The position numbers were made by a program, and so were the translations under genes. This document shows positions 48,285-57,935 of a DNA stretch of 64,000 bases, piece by piece. The notes under the pieces were generated by a model. The model was not told the DNA's origin. It worked only from the letters and a program-made list of their open reading frames with translations, and made no database searches. The stretch's first letter is position 1; every line of letters starts with the position of its first letter. The stretch lies in NCBI GenBank assembly GCA_026393835.1, contig JAPKZK010000075.1:1-64000 (forward strand). Direction: 5' to 3'. Source of the stretch: Candidatus Aminicenantota bacterium (lineage in GTDB: Bacteria; Acidobacteriota; Aminicenantia; UBA2199).

Positions 48285-49394
48285 TCAGGATATACTTTCA
48301 AAATACAACTTTATCCCCCATTGGTAACTTTTTCCCTGGGGATAATAAAGAGCTTCGGTAGGATCGAAATATAGGATATTGCTTCTAACCATATCCTGTA
48401 ATAATCCATCGATTTCATCCAGGCCAATTCCCCCGGGAACAAAATCCCTTATACGGGCGGTTTCATTTTCCAGGAATACTTGCAGTACTTTTTCTTTTCG
48501 CATGTCCGTCCCGATGTAATGCTCGATTGCCTCTTTAATTTTTTTTTTACACTGGGTGAGGGTTTCATCGATGGGCGTATTGAAAAGTTCGGTTAAAATA
48601 TCCTGTATCTCCCACATACTGCCGCCCACCGTATCCCAGATTTTCTCCGCATCCTCTTGAGATAGGGTATAATCTTTAATCCTTGAATAGTTCTCCAGGT
48701 TTAACAGCCATTCCATGACATCTTCTTTACCAAGATAGTCCATTTTATAAAATCGAGAAGATTTTTTTAGCCGGGAATCGGTATGAACGGTATTCAAAAA
48801 ATACCCATCCGACGAAGCGATAATAATATGCGCCAGGTGGCTTTCCTTGGTAATGGCTACAAAAAAATTAAACAATTCGATGATCAACCGTTTGCCCTTA
48901 CCGTTATTCATATATATCTTATCCAGGGCCTGGAGCTCATCGAGAATTAATACCGGTTTAATGGAGTTGTCTCTTAATTGGATAAATTTTTCTTTCATAA
49001 CTTTAAAGGGATCGGATTTTCCCTGGAGCATATTTTTTTCGATTTCGGCGTCTATTTCAAAAAGGCCGATATTGATTCCCGCCGACAATTTCTCCTTTTT
49101 TTCTTTTTCGGGCTTTACCTGGAAAAACATCCGGAGGAAATCCTTATAATCAAAATCATCAGCTAATTCAGTCACCATCTCTCTTAGATTCAAAAACTTC
49201 ACATCCAGTTTTTGTTCTTTTTCCAGTTGGTTAAAGAGTTTATACAACAAAGTTGTTTTACCGGAGGATTTGGGACCATGAATAAACAGGATTTCAGCGG
49301 GTTCTTTATCGATGAATAGTCTCAAATCCTCCAATTCTCTTTGCCTGTTAATAAAAGCGATATGCTGCTCTTTATTGAATTTATTATTTTCCAT
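48285..49394 (-). CDS. STAND/AAA-type ATPase, archaeal-ATPase-like
   Basis: This 369-residue protein starts with FINRQRELEDLRLFI, Walker A HGPKSSGKTT (about 39-48), Walker B VLILDEL (about 153) and a sensor-like HIIIASSD. A winged-helix-like C-terminal region follows (ETARIRDFVPGGIGLDEIDGLLQDMV, then IKLYFESI). This is the plan of archaeal-type STAND ATPases, which act as molecular switches. The downstream TIR-like gene is a natural effector partner. There is no membrane segment. Target and trigger are unknown. Confidence 0.8.
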   Translation of the reverse strand: MENNKFNKEQHIAFINRQRELEDLRLFIDKEPAEILFIHGPKSSGKTTLLYKLFNQLEKEQKLDVKFLNLREMVTELADDFDYKDFLRMFFQVKPEKEKKEKLSAGINIGLFEIDAEIEKNMLQGKSDPFKVMKEKFIQLRDNSIKPVLILDELQALDKIYMNNGKGKRLIIELFNFFVAITKESHLAHIIIASSDGYFLNTVHTDSRLKKSSRFYKMDYLGKEDVMEWLLNLENYSRIKDYTLSQEDAEKIWDTVGGSMWEIQDILTELFNTPIDETLTQCKKKIKEAIEHYIGTDMRKEKVLQVFLENETARIRDFVPGGIGLDEIDGLLQDMVRSNILYFDPTEALYYPQGKSYQWGIKLYFESIS

Positions 49395-49425
49395 AACCGG
49401 ATTATAGTCCGAAAAAAATCTTTTT

Positions 49426-50442
49426 TCAATACCTCTTGATGCTCTTTTTATAAATCCGGTCGATGTATTCTTGCTTTTTCTTTAATAGGCGTTTGTTCAG
49501 GGGCGAAAAACCTTTTACGGAATTCTCATCCAGTATGCCCATGTACTTGCCGATAAAATCCGCGGTCAGGGTCTTGATGTTGTAAAAGGACCAATAAAAC
49601 TTCTTATGAAAGGGCATCTTTATCATGAAAAACGCTGTGAACGTTCGGTGCAGCACCCGCGTGACAATGGATTTGACGACCCCCAGCTTGCGGCGGATAT
49701 AGTATATCCCGAACTCAGGGATACTTAAATGCTGATCAATGCACATTCGTTTCAATAAATAGGTGAAACTGACTTTGTGCCAATGATAAAACTTCGCCCC
49801 CTTGGCCAGGGCTATTTTATGATTATTCAATATCAATTTTTTGGCAAACATCATGTCTTCCCCATAAGGAACCGCCGGGAATTTCAAAACCGACAAAACC
49901 TCCCGGTCGATGCAGGAAGAGCAATTATCGAAATTACATAACCGCCGCCGCTGCTCCGGCGTAAAATAGTTCCAACAAAATTCAGATACCGGTTCCACCA
50001 CATCATAAATACTCTGCCACCAGTTGTTGTGGATAAAGGCGTCGATGGGGTCGCCGGTTTCGGGGTTCACCTGGCAGACGCCGTAAGCGGCCGCGGCTTT
50101 GCCTTCCAAAAGGGGCCGGGTCAATTCGCTGAGAAAGTCTTTCCCGATGGGAAGAATATCATCGGTAAAAAAGATGACATATTTACCCACGGCTTCTTCG
50201 GTTCCCCTCATGCGGGTGCCGCTGTGGCTGAATTCTCCTTCGGGAACATGGATGACTTTCTTGTGGGTAAACGGCGTACTCTTTAAATAATCCACTGTTC
50301 CGTCGCTGGAACTGTTGTCCATAAAAATGACTTCGTATTCATAGTTGAAATCCTGTTCCAATAACCGGTCGACCAGGTTCTCAATCACACCCACCGAGTT
50401 CTTGGTCAGGATGACCATTGAAAACATAATGTTTGCGTCCAT
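49426..50442 (-). CDS. Family 2 glycosyltransferase
   Basis: This 338-residue protein has a GT2 N-terminal fold: FSMVILTKNS, EVIFMDNSSSDGTVDYL and the metal/nucleotide motif FFTDDILPIG, then an acceptor region with YGEDMMFAKK. It resembles rhamnosyl- or polysaccharide-type transferases acting at the cytoplasmic face of the membrane. It follows the GT4 gene after 61 bp containing a tandem repeat. Together with the coiled-coil protein at 51792 this is a glycosylation operon. Donor and acceptor cannot be told. Confidence 0.85.
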   Translation of the reverse strand: MDANIMFSMVILTKNSVGVIENLVDRLLEQDFNYEYEVIFMDNSSSDGTVDYLKSTPFTHKKVIHVPEGEFSHSGTRMRGTEEAVGKYVIFFTDDILPIGKDFLSELTRPLLEGKAAAAYGVCQVNPETGDPIDAFIHNNWWQSIYDVVEPVSEFCWNYFTPEQRRRLCNFDNCSSCIDREVLSVLKFPAVPYGEDMMFAKKLILNNHKIALAKGAKFYHWHKVSFTYLLKRMCIDQHLSIPEFGIYYIRRKLGVVKSIVTRVLHRTFTAFFMIKMPFHKKFYWSFYNIKTLTADFIGKYMGILDENSVKGFSPLNKRLLKKKQEYIDRIYKKSIKRY

Positions 50443-50448
50443 TTTAAT

Positions 50449-50507
50449 TTCCTTCGTGTTAATTCGTGTAATTCGTGGGCAGTTTTTGATTTGTGGCTAT
50501 TTTTCAT
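50449..50507. repeat. AATTCGTG-type tandem repeat
   Basis: TTCGTGTTAATTCGTGTAATTCG units fill the gap between the two glycosyltransferase genes; same style as 15775-15806 and 29698-29738. Confidence 0.6.
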
Positions 50508-51805
50508 ATTGAACAATATTTTGCCAGTTCGGCGCTGAAAAATTCCCTGACATTTAGTTCGAAGGTTTCCCGGGTGAACAGCTTGCTTTTTTCAAATGCC
50601 CGGCGGCCCAGTTCTTCTCGCAGGGCCGGTTCGTTGATCAGTTTCATGGTAAAAGACATCGATTGGGCGGTGGATTGGACCCTGAAACCGTTGACGCCGT
50701 GGTCTACGATCTCGCGCTGCCCGCCGCCGTCGAATACGATTGGAACCAGCCGGTTCTGCATGGCTTCTACGATGGTCATGCCGAAATGTTCCACCAACGC
50801 CGGGTCGGTCTGGTCCAGGCCGCATAAATGCCAGAAGATTTTCGCTTTGCCGTACAGGGCTTTCAATTCATCGCCTGAACTGTTTACCATTAAACGGATA
50901 TTACCGGCGCCGCTCTTTTCAACCAGCTCTTTTATTTTTTTCAAGTATTCGTTCTCATCCGGGCTGCCGCCCACCAGCGCCAATTTCCATTCATTTAAAA
51001 GAGCCGGGAAGCGGCGGTTTAGTTTTAGGAACATTCTTACCATTTCCAGTTGTTTCTTACTGCCGCCCTCTTCGAAGCGGGCCACGGAAAGGATGATATT
51101 CTCTTTTGCCGTCTCTGATGCCGGCGCGGCCGGCGCCATGTCCACCGGCGGATAGATATGTTTATGGGGCGTGAATTTCCATTTTTGCTGGATCCAATGG
51201 GCCGTGTACCGGCTGTTGTAAATCACGTGGGTGTAACGGTCGGCGTAAAAATAACTCCTGGGTCGCCGCTCCGGGAAATGGCATATTATTGCGGAAACAT
51301 TGGCCAGGGGATAAACCATCTCATTCATGCTGTTGTTGATAAAAAAATCATAATTGCCGCTTTCCCTGCTAATGATATGAAACGGGTTCTCCATGCGCCG
51401 CGAAACCCTGGCCGGGTCGGGCAGCGGCGAGTCGAATTGCTGGAAAAACGGGATTTTGATCTCCTTGATTCGACACCGCGTAAGGTCCAGGTGGTACCAG
51501 TCCCGGATGTCTTGATGAGAAATTTCTTTATTGAGCAGCAAGGTAATATCGAACATATCCTGCAAGGCATGGGCCGCGGTAAACCCGTACTTTTGCCCGC
51601 CGCCGATGATATGGAACGTGTGATCATAGATGGCAAGGGACGGTTTCCGTAGTTTTAACGCGACTTCGACCCGCAGCAGGGTATTGTAAGCTGCTTGCGG
51701 CCCGTGTTCGGCTGAAATTTGCAGGATCGCTGTTCTTAATTGAGATGGGTTGAAAGGGGTACTGGAAAGAATTTGTTTTATGGGTTCAAGGTTAATGTTT
51801 TTCAT
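50504..51805 (-). CDS. Family 4 glycosyltransferase
   Basis: This 433-residue protein has N-terminal IIGGGQKYGFTAA (a GT4 glycine loop) and the C-terminal GT4 signature EHFGMTIVEAMQNRLVPIVFDGGGQREIVDHGVNGF, whose EX7E-type glutamates hold the nucleotide sugar. The middle segment VARFEEGGSKKQLEMVRMF is also typical. Overall closest in style to ALG11-like mannosyltransferases. It overlaps the upstream gene by 14 bp, so the two are translationally linked. Confidence 0.87.
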   Translation of the reverse strand: MKNINLEPIKQILSSTPFNPSQLRTAILQISAEHGPQAAYNTLLRVEVALKLRKPSLAIYDHTFHIIGGGQKYGFTAAHALQDMFDITLLLNKEISHQDIRDWYHLDLTRCRIKEIKIPFFQQFDSPLPDPARVSRRMENPFHIISRESGNYDFFINNSMNEMVYPLANVSAIICHFPERRPRSYFYADRYTHVIYNSRYTAHWIQQKWKFTPHKHIYPPVDMAPAAPASETAKENIILSVARFEEGGSKKQLEMVRMFLKLNRRFPALLNEWKLALVGGSPDENEYLKKIKELVEKSGAGNIRLMVNSSGDELKALYGKAKIFWHLCGLDQTDPALVEHFGMTIVEAMQNRLVPIVFDGGGQREIVDHGVNGFRVQSTAQSMSFTMKLINEPALREELGRRAFEKSKLFTRETFELNVREFFSAELAKYCSI

Positions 51806-52304
51806 GCTTTAATTTTTCCAATTCATCCAGCAGTATTTCCTGGTCTTCTTCAAAGGTTTTCAGTTTTTCTTCGATGCCTTTGATCCTGTCTTCATTGCGC
51901 CGGAACCGGATGAAGGAGGCCAGGTGAAAGTTGACCAGTTGTTCGTTGAATCGTCTCTGTTTTTCCAGGAGGGCGTTGGCGTAAGCGCCGGCGATTTTAA
52001 TGACCATTCGCTTGATAAAGACAATGGGTTTCCCCAGGATTTTGCGATGAGAAGTGATGGCCGCGGGGTCCGGCCTGGGATCGATATCGTCGTTGAGGAA
52101 AGAGAGACGGTTTCCCATTTCCTGGTCCAGCTCTCTTTCCGACAGTTCCCACAGGTTGGTGGGGAAATCGCGGTCGATTTGCGTTTTTACCAGTTCTTCG
52201 ATAGAACTGAGTTTTTCTTTCCGGCGAAAGATTTCCTCTTTTAAGAGGCCTATGTCGATCGGGTCTGCGATGTTTTGTTTGTCATTATCCATGTTTAAGT
52301 CCAC
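51792..52304 (-). CDS. Small charged helical protein of a glycosyltransferase operon
   Basis: This 170-residue protein has Glu/Lys-rich ends and a predicted coiled coil at the C-terminus (IKGIEEKLKTFEEDQEILLDELEKLKHEKH). The middle carries an amphipathic stretch (KPIVFIKRMVIKIAGAYANALLEKQRRF). No enzyme motif is visible. Its 14-bp overlap with the GT4 gene suggests a scaffold or accessory role for the glycosyltransferases. I do not recognise a named family. Confidence 0.6.
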   Translation of the reverse strand: MDLNMDNDKQNIADPIDIGLLKEEIFRRKEKLSSIEELVKTQIDRDFPTNLWELSERELDQEMGNRLSFLNDDIDPRPDPAAITSHRKILGKPIVFIKRMVIKIAGAYANALLEKQRRFNEQLVNFHLASFIRFRRNEDRIKGIEEKLKTFEEDQEILLDELEKLKHEKH

Positions 52305-52376
52305 GAAGAGGAAATGGTATCATTTTTTTTTATTTAAAGCAATTCATTTTATTGGCATCGTTATTATTAACCATCG

Positions 52377-53890
52377 GTGTGGCCGCGGACCTCAAAGAAG
52401 TTCGCCGATGACAGCGGGCCGGTATTCGATAAAAGTGGGAAATACCTCTATTTCCTGGCTGCCACCGACGCCGGGTCGGCCAGGGATTGGTTTACCATGT
52501 CCAGGGCGGATATGTGGGTGAGCCAATCCGTTTACCTGGCCGTGTTGTCCGCAGCCACGCCCTCCCCACTGGCCAAAGAAAGCGATGAAGAAAAAGGCAA
52601 AAGCAGCGCTAAAATTCCCGGCGACGGCGGCGATAAGGATATATCCGTTAAACCGGTGGTCATCGATTTTGAAGGTTTGTCTAACCGGGTGCTGGCGCTG
52701 CCTGGGAAATAGCAGGCGTCTCTTCCCAGGTTAGCCCCGGTAAAAATACACTCCCGGTGGCCGATATAGCGGTGTTGGTAGAGCCCATGAAAGAGAAATA
52801 TGCCGTATTTCTTCCCCAGCGCTCCTGTCGCCAGGATTTGAACCGCGTGATTCGCTGGATGTGCAGCGAGTTGGGGGTAGGGCACCACACAACCAGGGGA
52901 GGGGAGGGGATTTATACCCCGCAGACGGTCCCCGGCGGTTTGCTGGGCGCCGATTATGCCGTTGAAAACAATCGCTTCCGGTTTAAAAAAGTATACGGCG
53001 GTCTTAACTGGAACCCGGACCTACGTTCGCCGTTGACTGAACCCGGCGTCGATGTCAAAGCAGGGGAGTATCTCCTGGCCATCGATGGCCGTGACGTGCG
53101 ACCGCCGGATAATTTGTTCCGTTTTTTTGAAAATACCGCCGGGAAGATCGTTGAAATCACGGTCGGCGCCAACCCCGACGGGACCGGTTCCCGCACTGTA
53201 TCCGTGGTTCCCATCGATAATGAGTATGCTTTGCGCAACCGGGACTGGATCGAGGGGAATATCAAAAAAGTGGATGAAGCCACCCATGGTCGTGTGGCAT
53301 ATGTATATGTGCCGGATACTTCCCGGCGCGGGCATGCATATTTTAAACGTAATTTCTTCCCCCAGGCCAATAAAGAGGCAATAATCGTGGATGAGCGTTT
53401 CAACGCCGGCGGCCAGGTGGCGGATTATTATATCGACATTCTCCGCCGACCTTTTGTAGCTAATTGGAATATGCGCTATTGTGAGGACACAAAGACGCCT
53501 ACTTGCTCTATCCAGGGGCCGAAGGTAATGCTTATCGATGAAACTGCCGGTTCCGGCGGCGATTTGTTGCCCTGGATGTTCCGCAAATTCCAACTGGGGC
53601 CGTTGATCGGGAAGCGTACCTGGGGTGGTTTGGTGGGCACCCTGGGTTATCCTGTTCTATTGGATGGCGGGATTGTCACGGCGCCCAATGTGGCTATCTG
53701 GACTGAGGAGGGGTGGGTGGTGGAAAACGAGGGTGTAGCCCCGGATATCGAAGTGGAGCAGTGGCCGGTCGATGTCATCGGGGGTCGCGATCCCCAAATG
53801 GAAAAAGCCATCGAAGTGATCCTGGACGAACTACAAAAGAACCCCCCCAAAAAATTAGTACGGCCCCCATACCCGGTTAAAGTAAAATAA
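52377..53890 (+). pseudogene. Decayed tricorn-type protease gene
   Basis: The first frame (to 52712) encodes the end of a beta-propeller: FADDSGPVFDKSGKYLYFLA, then PSPLAKESDEEKG and RVLALPGK before a stop. One extra G near 52706 would restore GEIAGV and run on into the second frame (GTG 52757 to 53890). That frame holds the PDZ and S41 core with GLLGADYAVENNRFRFKK, NPDLRSPL and catalytic Ser in TAGSGGDLLPW, and ends normally. About 600 N-terminal residues are missing. A stretch corresponding to the segment between VEP and MKEKYAVFL of intact tricorn homologues also seems deleted. It is therefore a 5'-truncated, frameshifted remnant, although the S41 part is still open. Confidence 0.8.
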
Positions 53891-54248
53891 GGCTAAACTC
53901 TCCTGTATCAAGTGGGTAAGCCCATTTTTGAATAGTCCGGCTTTTGTCCATTGAATCCGTATGCCACAGCCCCCGGCATATATATTAATCCAGCCCTTTA
54001 CAGACATTTACTTTGGCGCCGTATTTTCTTGCCTGTCCCCTAAAACCCCAATAAGTGGTTGTTTTTTTGCTGGGGGACGCAGAAATCATGGCTGGAGAGA
54101 TAAAAACACGAAAAAAGACCGGGAAAAAGCGAAATGCCGGGTAAAATTCTACAAAACATTCGAGCAATTCTGATCGCTTACACGCAATTCGACAAAAAAT
54201 TGCGTCCCTCCAGGCGGCTGGAGGAAAAAAGGGACATGCAGAAATATA
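53891..54248 (+). other. Intergenic region with REP-like hairpin
   Basis: It contains a hairpin with GTCCCC (about 54036-54041) and GGGGAC (about 54072-54077) as outer arms, and CCTCCAG/CTGGAGG (about 54205-54223) nearer the CHAT gene. No credible gene was seen. Confidence 0.3.
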
Positions 54249-54277
54249 TTGATTCTTTTCTTCTTTCCTGCTATACT
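54249..54277 (+). promoter_or_regulatory. Promoter of the CHAT/TPR gene
   Basis: TTGATT (54249-54254), 17-bp spacer and TATACT (54272-54277), 22 bp before the ATG at 54299, which itself has an excellent GGAGGAAAGG ribosome site. Confidence 0.55.
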
Positions 54278-54298
54278 GTCATTTCGGAGGAAAGGCAA

Positions 54299-57200
54299 AT
54301 GGCGGACTATCGTTACAAGGTTAGCATTACCAAACAGGCGGAACCGGGTTTGTTTCGCGTCGCCTGGCTGGATATGGAGAAAAGAACGGAGAACTCTTTC
54401 GAGGTTCCCGCGTCGAAGATAAAAGAGATGTCGGAGAAACGGTTAATGTCCTGGAAGAAGCCGGGGAACCGTTTAGCCGCCGGCAAGGAATTATTCGATT
54501 TTCTCGACGGCAGTCCCCGGTATTTTTCGAACCTTTTGGATGCGGCTTCCGCCGGGAATTTTTCGCCGCTGGTTTATTTAACGGCCTGCCGGGAAATGGA
54601 AGATTGGCCTTTTGAATTGATGGCGCGGGGGGAGCGGTTTCTTGTACCGACGGCGCTGAACCTGGTGCGGTGTGCGTCGGAGCGCGGCGTTAATACGAAA
54701 CCGGTTTCGAAAAACCGCCCGTTAAAAATTCTCTTTATGGCCTGCTCGGCCCTGGGCGTGGAACCTGAATTGAGTTTTGAAAAAGAAGAAGAAACGATTT
54801 TCAAAGTAACGGAAGCATTGGCCGTGGATATGGAGGTGGAGGATTCGGGGTCGCTGGAGGGTTTAAAGGGCAAGCTGGCGCTTGAGAAGTATGATATTGT
54901 GCATTTGTCGGGTCATGCCGGCATCGATGATGAGGGGCAGGCGTTTTTTGTGATGGAGGATGAAGCGGGGAACCCCCGGTATGTGACTGCTTCGGAGTTG
55001 TATCATGAAGCGTTGATCGATAATATGCCGCGAATGGTTTTTTTATCGGGGTGCCATACGGGTGAAACGGTTGAGATAGCAGCGGGGGCTGAGACGGTGT
55101 CTTTTTGTCGGGAATTGGTGGAGGAATACGAGGTTCCGGCGGTGTTGGGTTGGGGGCGGGCGGTGGGCGATGGGGACGCGACGCACGCGGCCCAGGTGAT
55201 TTACCGGGAGTTGAGCCGGGGCAAGAGTATTTTGGAAGCGGTGCGGCGCGCACGGTATGATATGGCGCACGAGTCTTTTCAGGGCCTGGCCGGGGACTGG
55301 TTATTGTTGAGATTGTTCGGGGATATGACGCCTTTGTCCGCGTTGGTTAAGGAGGGGCAGAAGAGGAAACCGAAACACCGGGAATTAATTCATATTGATT
55401 TGAGAAACAGCCGGGTAAAGGTATTGAAAGAGGGGTTTGTGGGACGCAGGCGACCTTTGCAGCGGAGTATTGGGGCGCTCAATAGCAATAAGGATAAAGT
55501 GGGGGTTTTGATATTGGGAGCGGGTGGGTTGGGGAAGAGTTGTTTGGCGGGGAAAATATGTGAGCGGTATTCGTCGCATCAGTTGATTATAGTGCATGGG
55601 GTTTTCAATGCGGTGACGTTCGAGGAGGCTTTGCGGGAGGGTTTTATTTCAGCGGGAGATGAGGTGGGGTTGGGGTTATTGGCTAAAAAAATGGAATTGA
55701 CTGAGAAGTTGGAGAAATTATGTGTGACGTCGTTCCGGGAGGGGAATTATTTTATTGTGCTGGATGATTTTGAACAGAATTTAGAAGGTGGAAAAGCAGA
55801 GGAACTAACAAAAGCTTTTGCGGGGGGTCAAGGGGGGCAGTTTTCTCGAAAAGCGCCCCCCTGTGAACAGAGCTTCCACTTAACACCCGAAGCCGCGCAA
55901 ATAATGATGGTGCTGCTGCAGTGGTTGCCGAAGAGTGGGAAGATGACGCAGTTGATAATTACGGGCCGGTATGGGTTTGAGTTGGAGAACCGGGGCGTGG
56001 AATTGGTTTCGGAGAGGTTGGAGCGGGTGTATTTGGCGAGTTTTTTAGCGGCGGAGCAGGAGAAGAAATTGTCGGAGTTGAAGTATATCTCCAGGGTTCC
56101 GGTGGAAGTGGTACGGCAGCGGTTGATAGCGGCGGGGTGGGGAAATCCGCGGCTGCTGGAGTGGCTGGACAAGTTGGTGGAGGCGCTGCGGCCGGAGGAA
56201 ATGGCGGATTTGTTGGAGAAGGTGAAGGGGAAGAAGGAGGAGTTTATTCGCGAGCATGTATTGCGGGAGTTGCTGCGCAAGGGCGGGGCGGAATTCGGGA
56301 AATTGATGGTATGTATGAGTATTTATCGGCGTCCTGTATTAAAGGAGGGTGTGAAAGCGGTTGCCGAGAAGTTGGGGATGACGGAGTGGGAGGGGTTATT
56401 GGCGAAGGGTGTGGAATTCAGTGTGGTGGAATTTTATGCGCTAGACAGTAGTTATGGGGTGACGCCGCTGCTGCGGGAGGAGTTGGCGGGGGAGAATAAG
56501 GATTGTGAGATGTGTCACCGGGCCGGGATGGAGTATTTCCAATGGGTGAAGGAGGAGATGGAAAAAGAGGAAGCGTATGACCCGGTATTGGTGGAAGAAT
56601 TAATTTATCATGCGTTGGGGTGTGGGGAGGAGGAAATCGCGGCTGGAGAAGGGGGTTGGTTGGTAAAGTATTTAATCGAGCGGTTGGCGTTCCAGGAAGC
56701 GATGCGGGTGGGGGAATGGATATTGCAGGAAAAGAAGGCGGCGCTGACCAGTGGGAATGATGCGATGTTGTTGAATAACCTGGGTTCGTTATATAGAAGG
56801 ATTAGCGTTCACAGAAAATCCATCGGGTATTATGAGAAGGCGCTAGACATATGGAAAAAAATATATGGACCCGAACATCCAGAGATGGCCATCGGGTTGA
56901 ATAACCTGGGCTCTGCGTACAAGTCTCTGGGTGAGGTACGGAAAGCCATCGGATATTATGAGCAGGCGCTGGCCATATGGGAAAAAGCATGTGCCCCAGA
57001 GCATCCACAGGTAGCCATCTGCTTGAATAACCTGGGTGGGGCGTATGGTAATCTTGGTGAAAATGAGAAAGCTATCGGGTATTTTGAGCAGATGCTGGCC
57101 ATCTTGAAAAAAGTATATGGACCGGAGCACCCACAGGCAACCGTCGGTTTGAATAACCTGGGTGCCACGTATAAGGCTCTGGGAGAGTTACGGAAAGCCA

Positions 57201-57679
57201 TCGGGTATTATGAGCAAGCGCTGGCCATCGATGAAAAGGTGTATGGCCCGGAGCATCCCGATGTGGCTATTGACTTGAATAACCTGGGCTCGGCGTATGA
57301 TGATCTTGGTGAAAAAGAGAAAGCCATCGGTTATTATGAGCGGGCGCTTGTCATATGGGAAAAAGTATATGGAGCAGAGCATCCAGAGGTAGCCATCGGG
57401 TTGAATAACCTGGGCTCGGTGTATAAGGGCTTGGGAGAGTTACGGAAAGCCATAAAATATTTTGAGCAGGCGCTGGCCATCGATGAAAAAGTGTATGGTC
57501 CGGAGCATCCCAGTGTTGCAACTTCATTGAATAACCTGGGCTCGGTGTATTTTCATGTGGGTCAAAAGGACCGAGCCCGCTCTTATTTTGAAAAAGCACT
57601 GGCGATCTTTACCCATTTCTATGGCCCCGAACATCACAATTCCAAAGTGGTAAAAAAGTGGCTGGAAAATTGTGAATGA
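54299..57679 (+). CDS. CHAT protease / NB-ARC / TPR protein (bacterial NLR-like)
   Basis: 1126 residues from ATG 54299, chosen for its GGAGGAAAGG site and promoter; the frame is open further upstream to 54134. A caspase-like CHAT domain carries His-206 in HLSGHAG and Cys-252 in LSGCHTG. An NB-ARC/STAND ATPase follows with P-loop GAGGLGKS (about 406-413) and Walker B FIVLDDFEQN. From about 825 to the end are seven 42-residue kinesin-light-chain-type TPRs (LNNLG...YGPEHP). CHAT plus STAND plus TPR is the layout of NLR-like sensors in which ligand binding to the repeats would release proteolysis. An in-frame family-F repeat (about residues 504-522) interrupts the ATPase domain. The stop codon lies in a GAATGAT repeat. 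Confidence 0.85.
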   Translation: MADYRYKVSITKQAEPGLFRVAWLDMEKRTENSFEVPASKIKEMSEKRLMSWKKPGNRLAAGKELFDFLDGSPRYFSNLLDAASAGNFSPLVYLTACREMEDWPFELMARGERFLVPTALNLVRCASERGVNTKPVSKNRPLKILFMACSALGVEPELSFEKEEETIFKVTEALAVDMEVEDSGSLEGLKGKLALEKYDIVHLSGHAGIDDEGQAFFVMEDEAGNPRYVTASELYHEALIDNMPRMVFLSGCHTGETVEIAAGAETVSFCRELVEEYEVPAVLGWGRAVGDGDATHAAQVIYRELSRGKSILEAVRRARYDMAHESFQGLAGDWLLLRLFGDMTPLSALVKEGQKRKPKHRELIHIDLRNSRVKVLKEGFVGRRRPLQRSIGALNSNKDKVGVLILGAGGLGKSCLAGKICERYSSHQLIIVHGVFNAVTFEEALREGFISAGDEVGLGLLAKKMELTEKLEKLCVTSFREGNYFIVLDDFEQNLEGGKAEELTKAFAGGQGGQFSRKAPPCEQSFHLTPEAAQIMMVLLQWLPKSGKMTQLIITGRYGFELENRGVELVSERLERVYLASFLAAEQEKKLSELKYISRVPVEVVRQRLIAAGWGNPRLLEWLDKLVEALRPEEMADLLEKVKGKKEEFIREHVLRELLRKGGAEFGKLMVCMSIYRRPVLKEGVKAVAEKLGMTEWEGLLAKGVEFSVVEFYALDSSYGVTPLLREELAGENKDCEMCHRAGMEYFQWVKEEMEKEEAYDPVLVEELIYHALGCGEEEIAAGEGGWLVKYLIERLAFQEAMRVGEWILQEKKAALTSGNDAMLLNNLGSLYRRISVHRKSIGYYEKALDIWKKIYGPEHPEMAIGLNNLGSAYKSLGEVRKAIGYYEQALAIWEKACAPEHPQVAICLNNLGGAYGNLGENEKAIGYFEQMLAILKKVYGPEHPQATVGLNNLGATYKALGELRKAIGYYEQALAIDEKVYGPEHPDVAIDLNNLGSAYDDLGEKEKAIGYYERALVIWEKVYGAEHPEVAIGLNNLGSVYKGLGELRKAIKYFEQALAIDEKVYGPEHPSVATSLNNLGSVYFHVGQKDRARSYFEKALAIFTHFYGPEHHNSKVVKKWLENCE
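55807..55863. repeat. Family-F inverted repeat inside the NB-ARC domain
   Basis: AACAAAAGCTTTTG, then GGGGGGCAG and CGCCCCC arms around TTTTCTCGAAAA. It encodes AFAGGQGGQFSRKAPPC after the Walker B strand. It shows the element is not restricted to NRPS genes. Confidence 0.75.
56771..57652 (+). repeat. Seven 126-bp TPR-coding tandem repeats
   Basis: TTGAATAACCTGGG recurs at 56771, 56897, 57023, 57149, 57275, 57401 and 57527, exactly 126 bp apart. The near-invariant DNA core, beyond what the protein needs, points to recent amplification or gene conversion. Confidence 0.92.
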
Positions 57680-57697
57680 TGAGTGATGAATGATGAA
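57673..57697. repeat. GAATGAT heptamers at the CHAT gene stop
   Basis: GAATGAT GAGTGAT GAATGAT; the TGA stop of the CHAT gene is formed by the first unit. A purine-rich GAAGAGAA tract follows (57710-57745). Confidence 0.8.
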
Positions 57698-57853
57698 GAA
57701 AAAATAGAGGAGAAGAAGAGAAGAGGAGAAGAAGAGAAGAAAAAACAGGGCCAACGTTTAAACGCCTGCGGCGAACGACAGCGGCGCTTTCTGATTGTTC
57801 GCTAATCTTACCGGTTGAGAATTCAGAATGTTTCCTTTTCCATTTCTTCTGCG

Positions 57854-57882
57854 TTGCAAAAATATGGTTTTAATATTATAAT
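57854..57882 (+). promoter_or_regulatory. Promoter of the toxin-antitoxin pair
   Basis: TTGCAA (57854-57859), 17-bp spacer and perfect TATAAT (57877-57882), 53 bp before ATG 57936. Confidence 0.65.
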
Positions 57883-57935
57883 TGGGGCATGTATTACCTG
57901 ATAATAAAATTGGATAAGAGGACGGTGCTTTAAAA

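Noticed and set aside
51158..51652. 164-residue plus-strand frame opposite the GT4 gene
   Set aside because: Antisense to a clear family 4 glycosyltransferase; no ribosome site.
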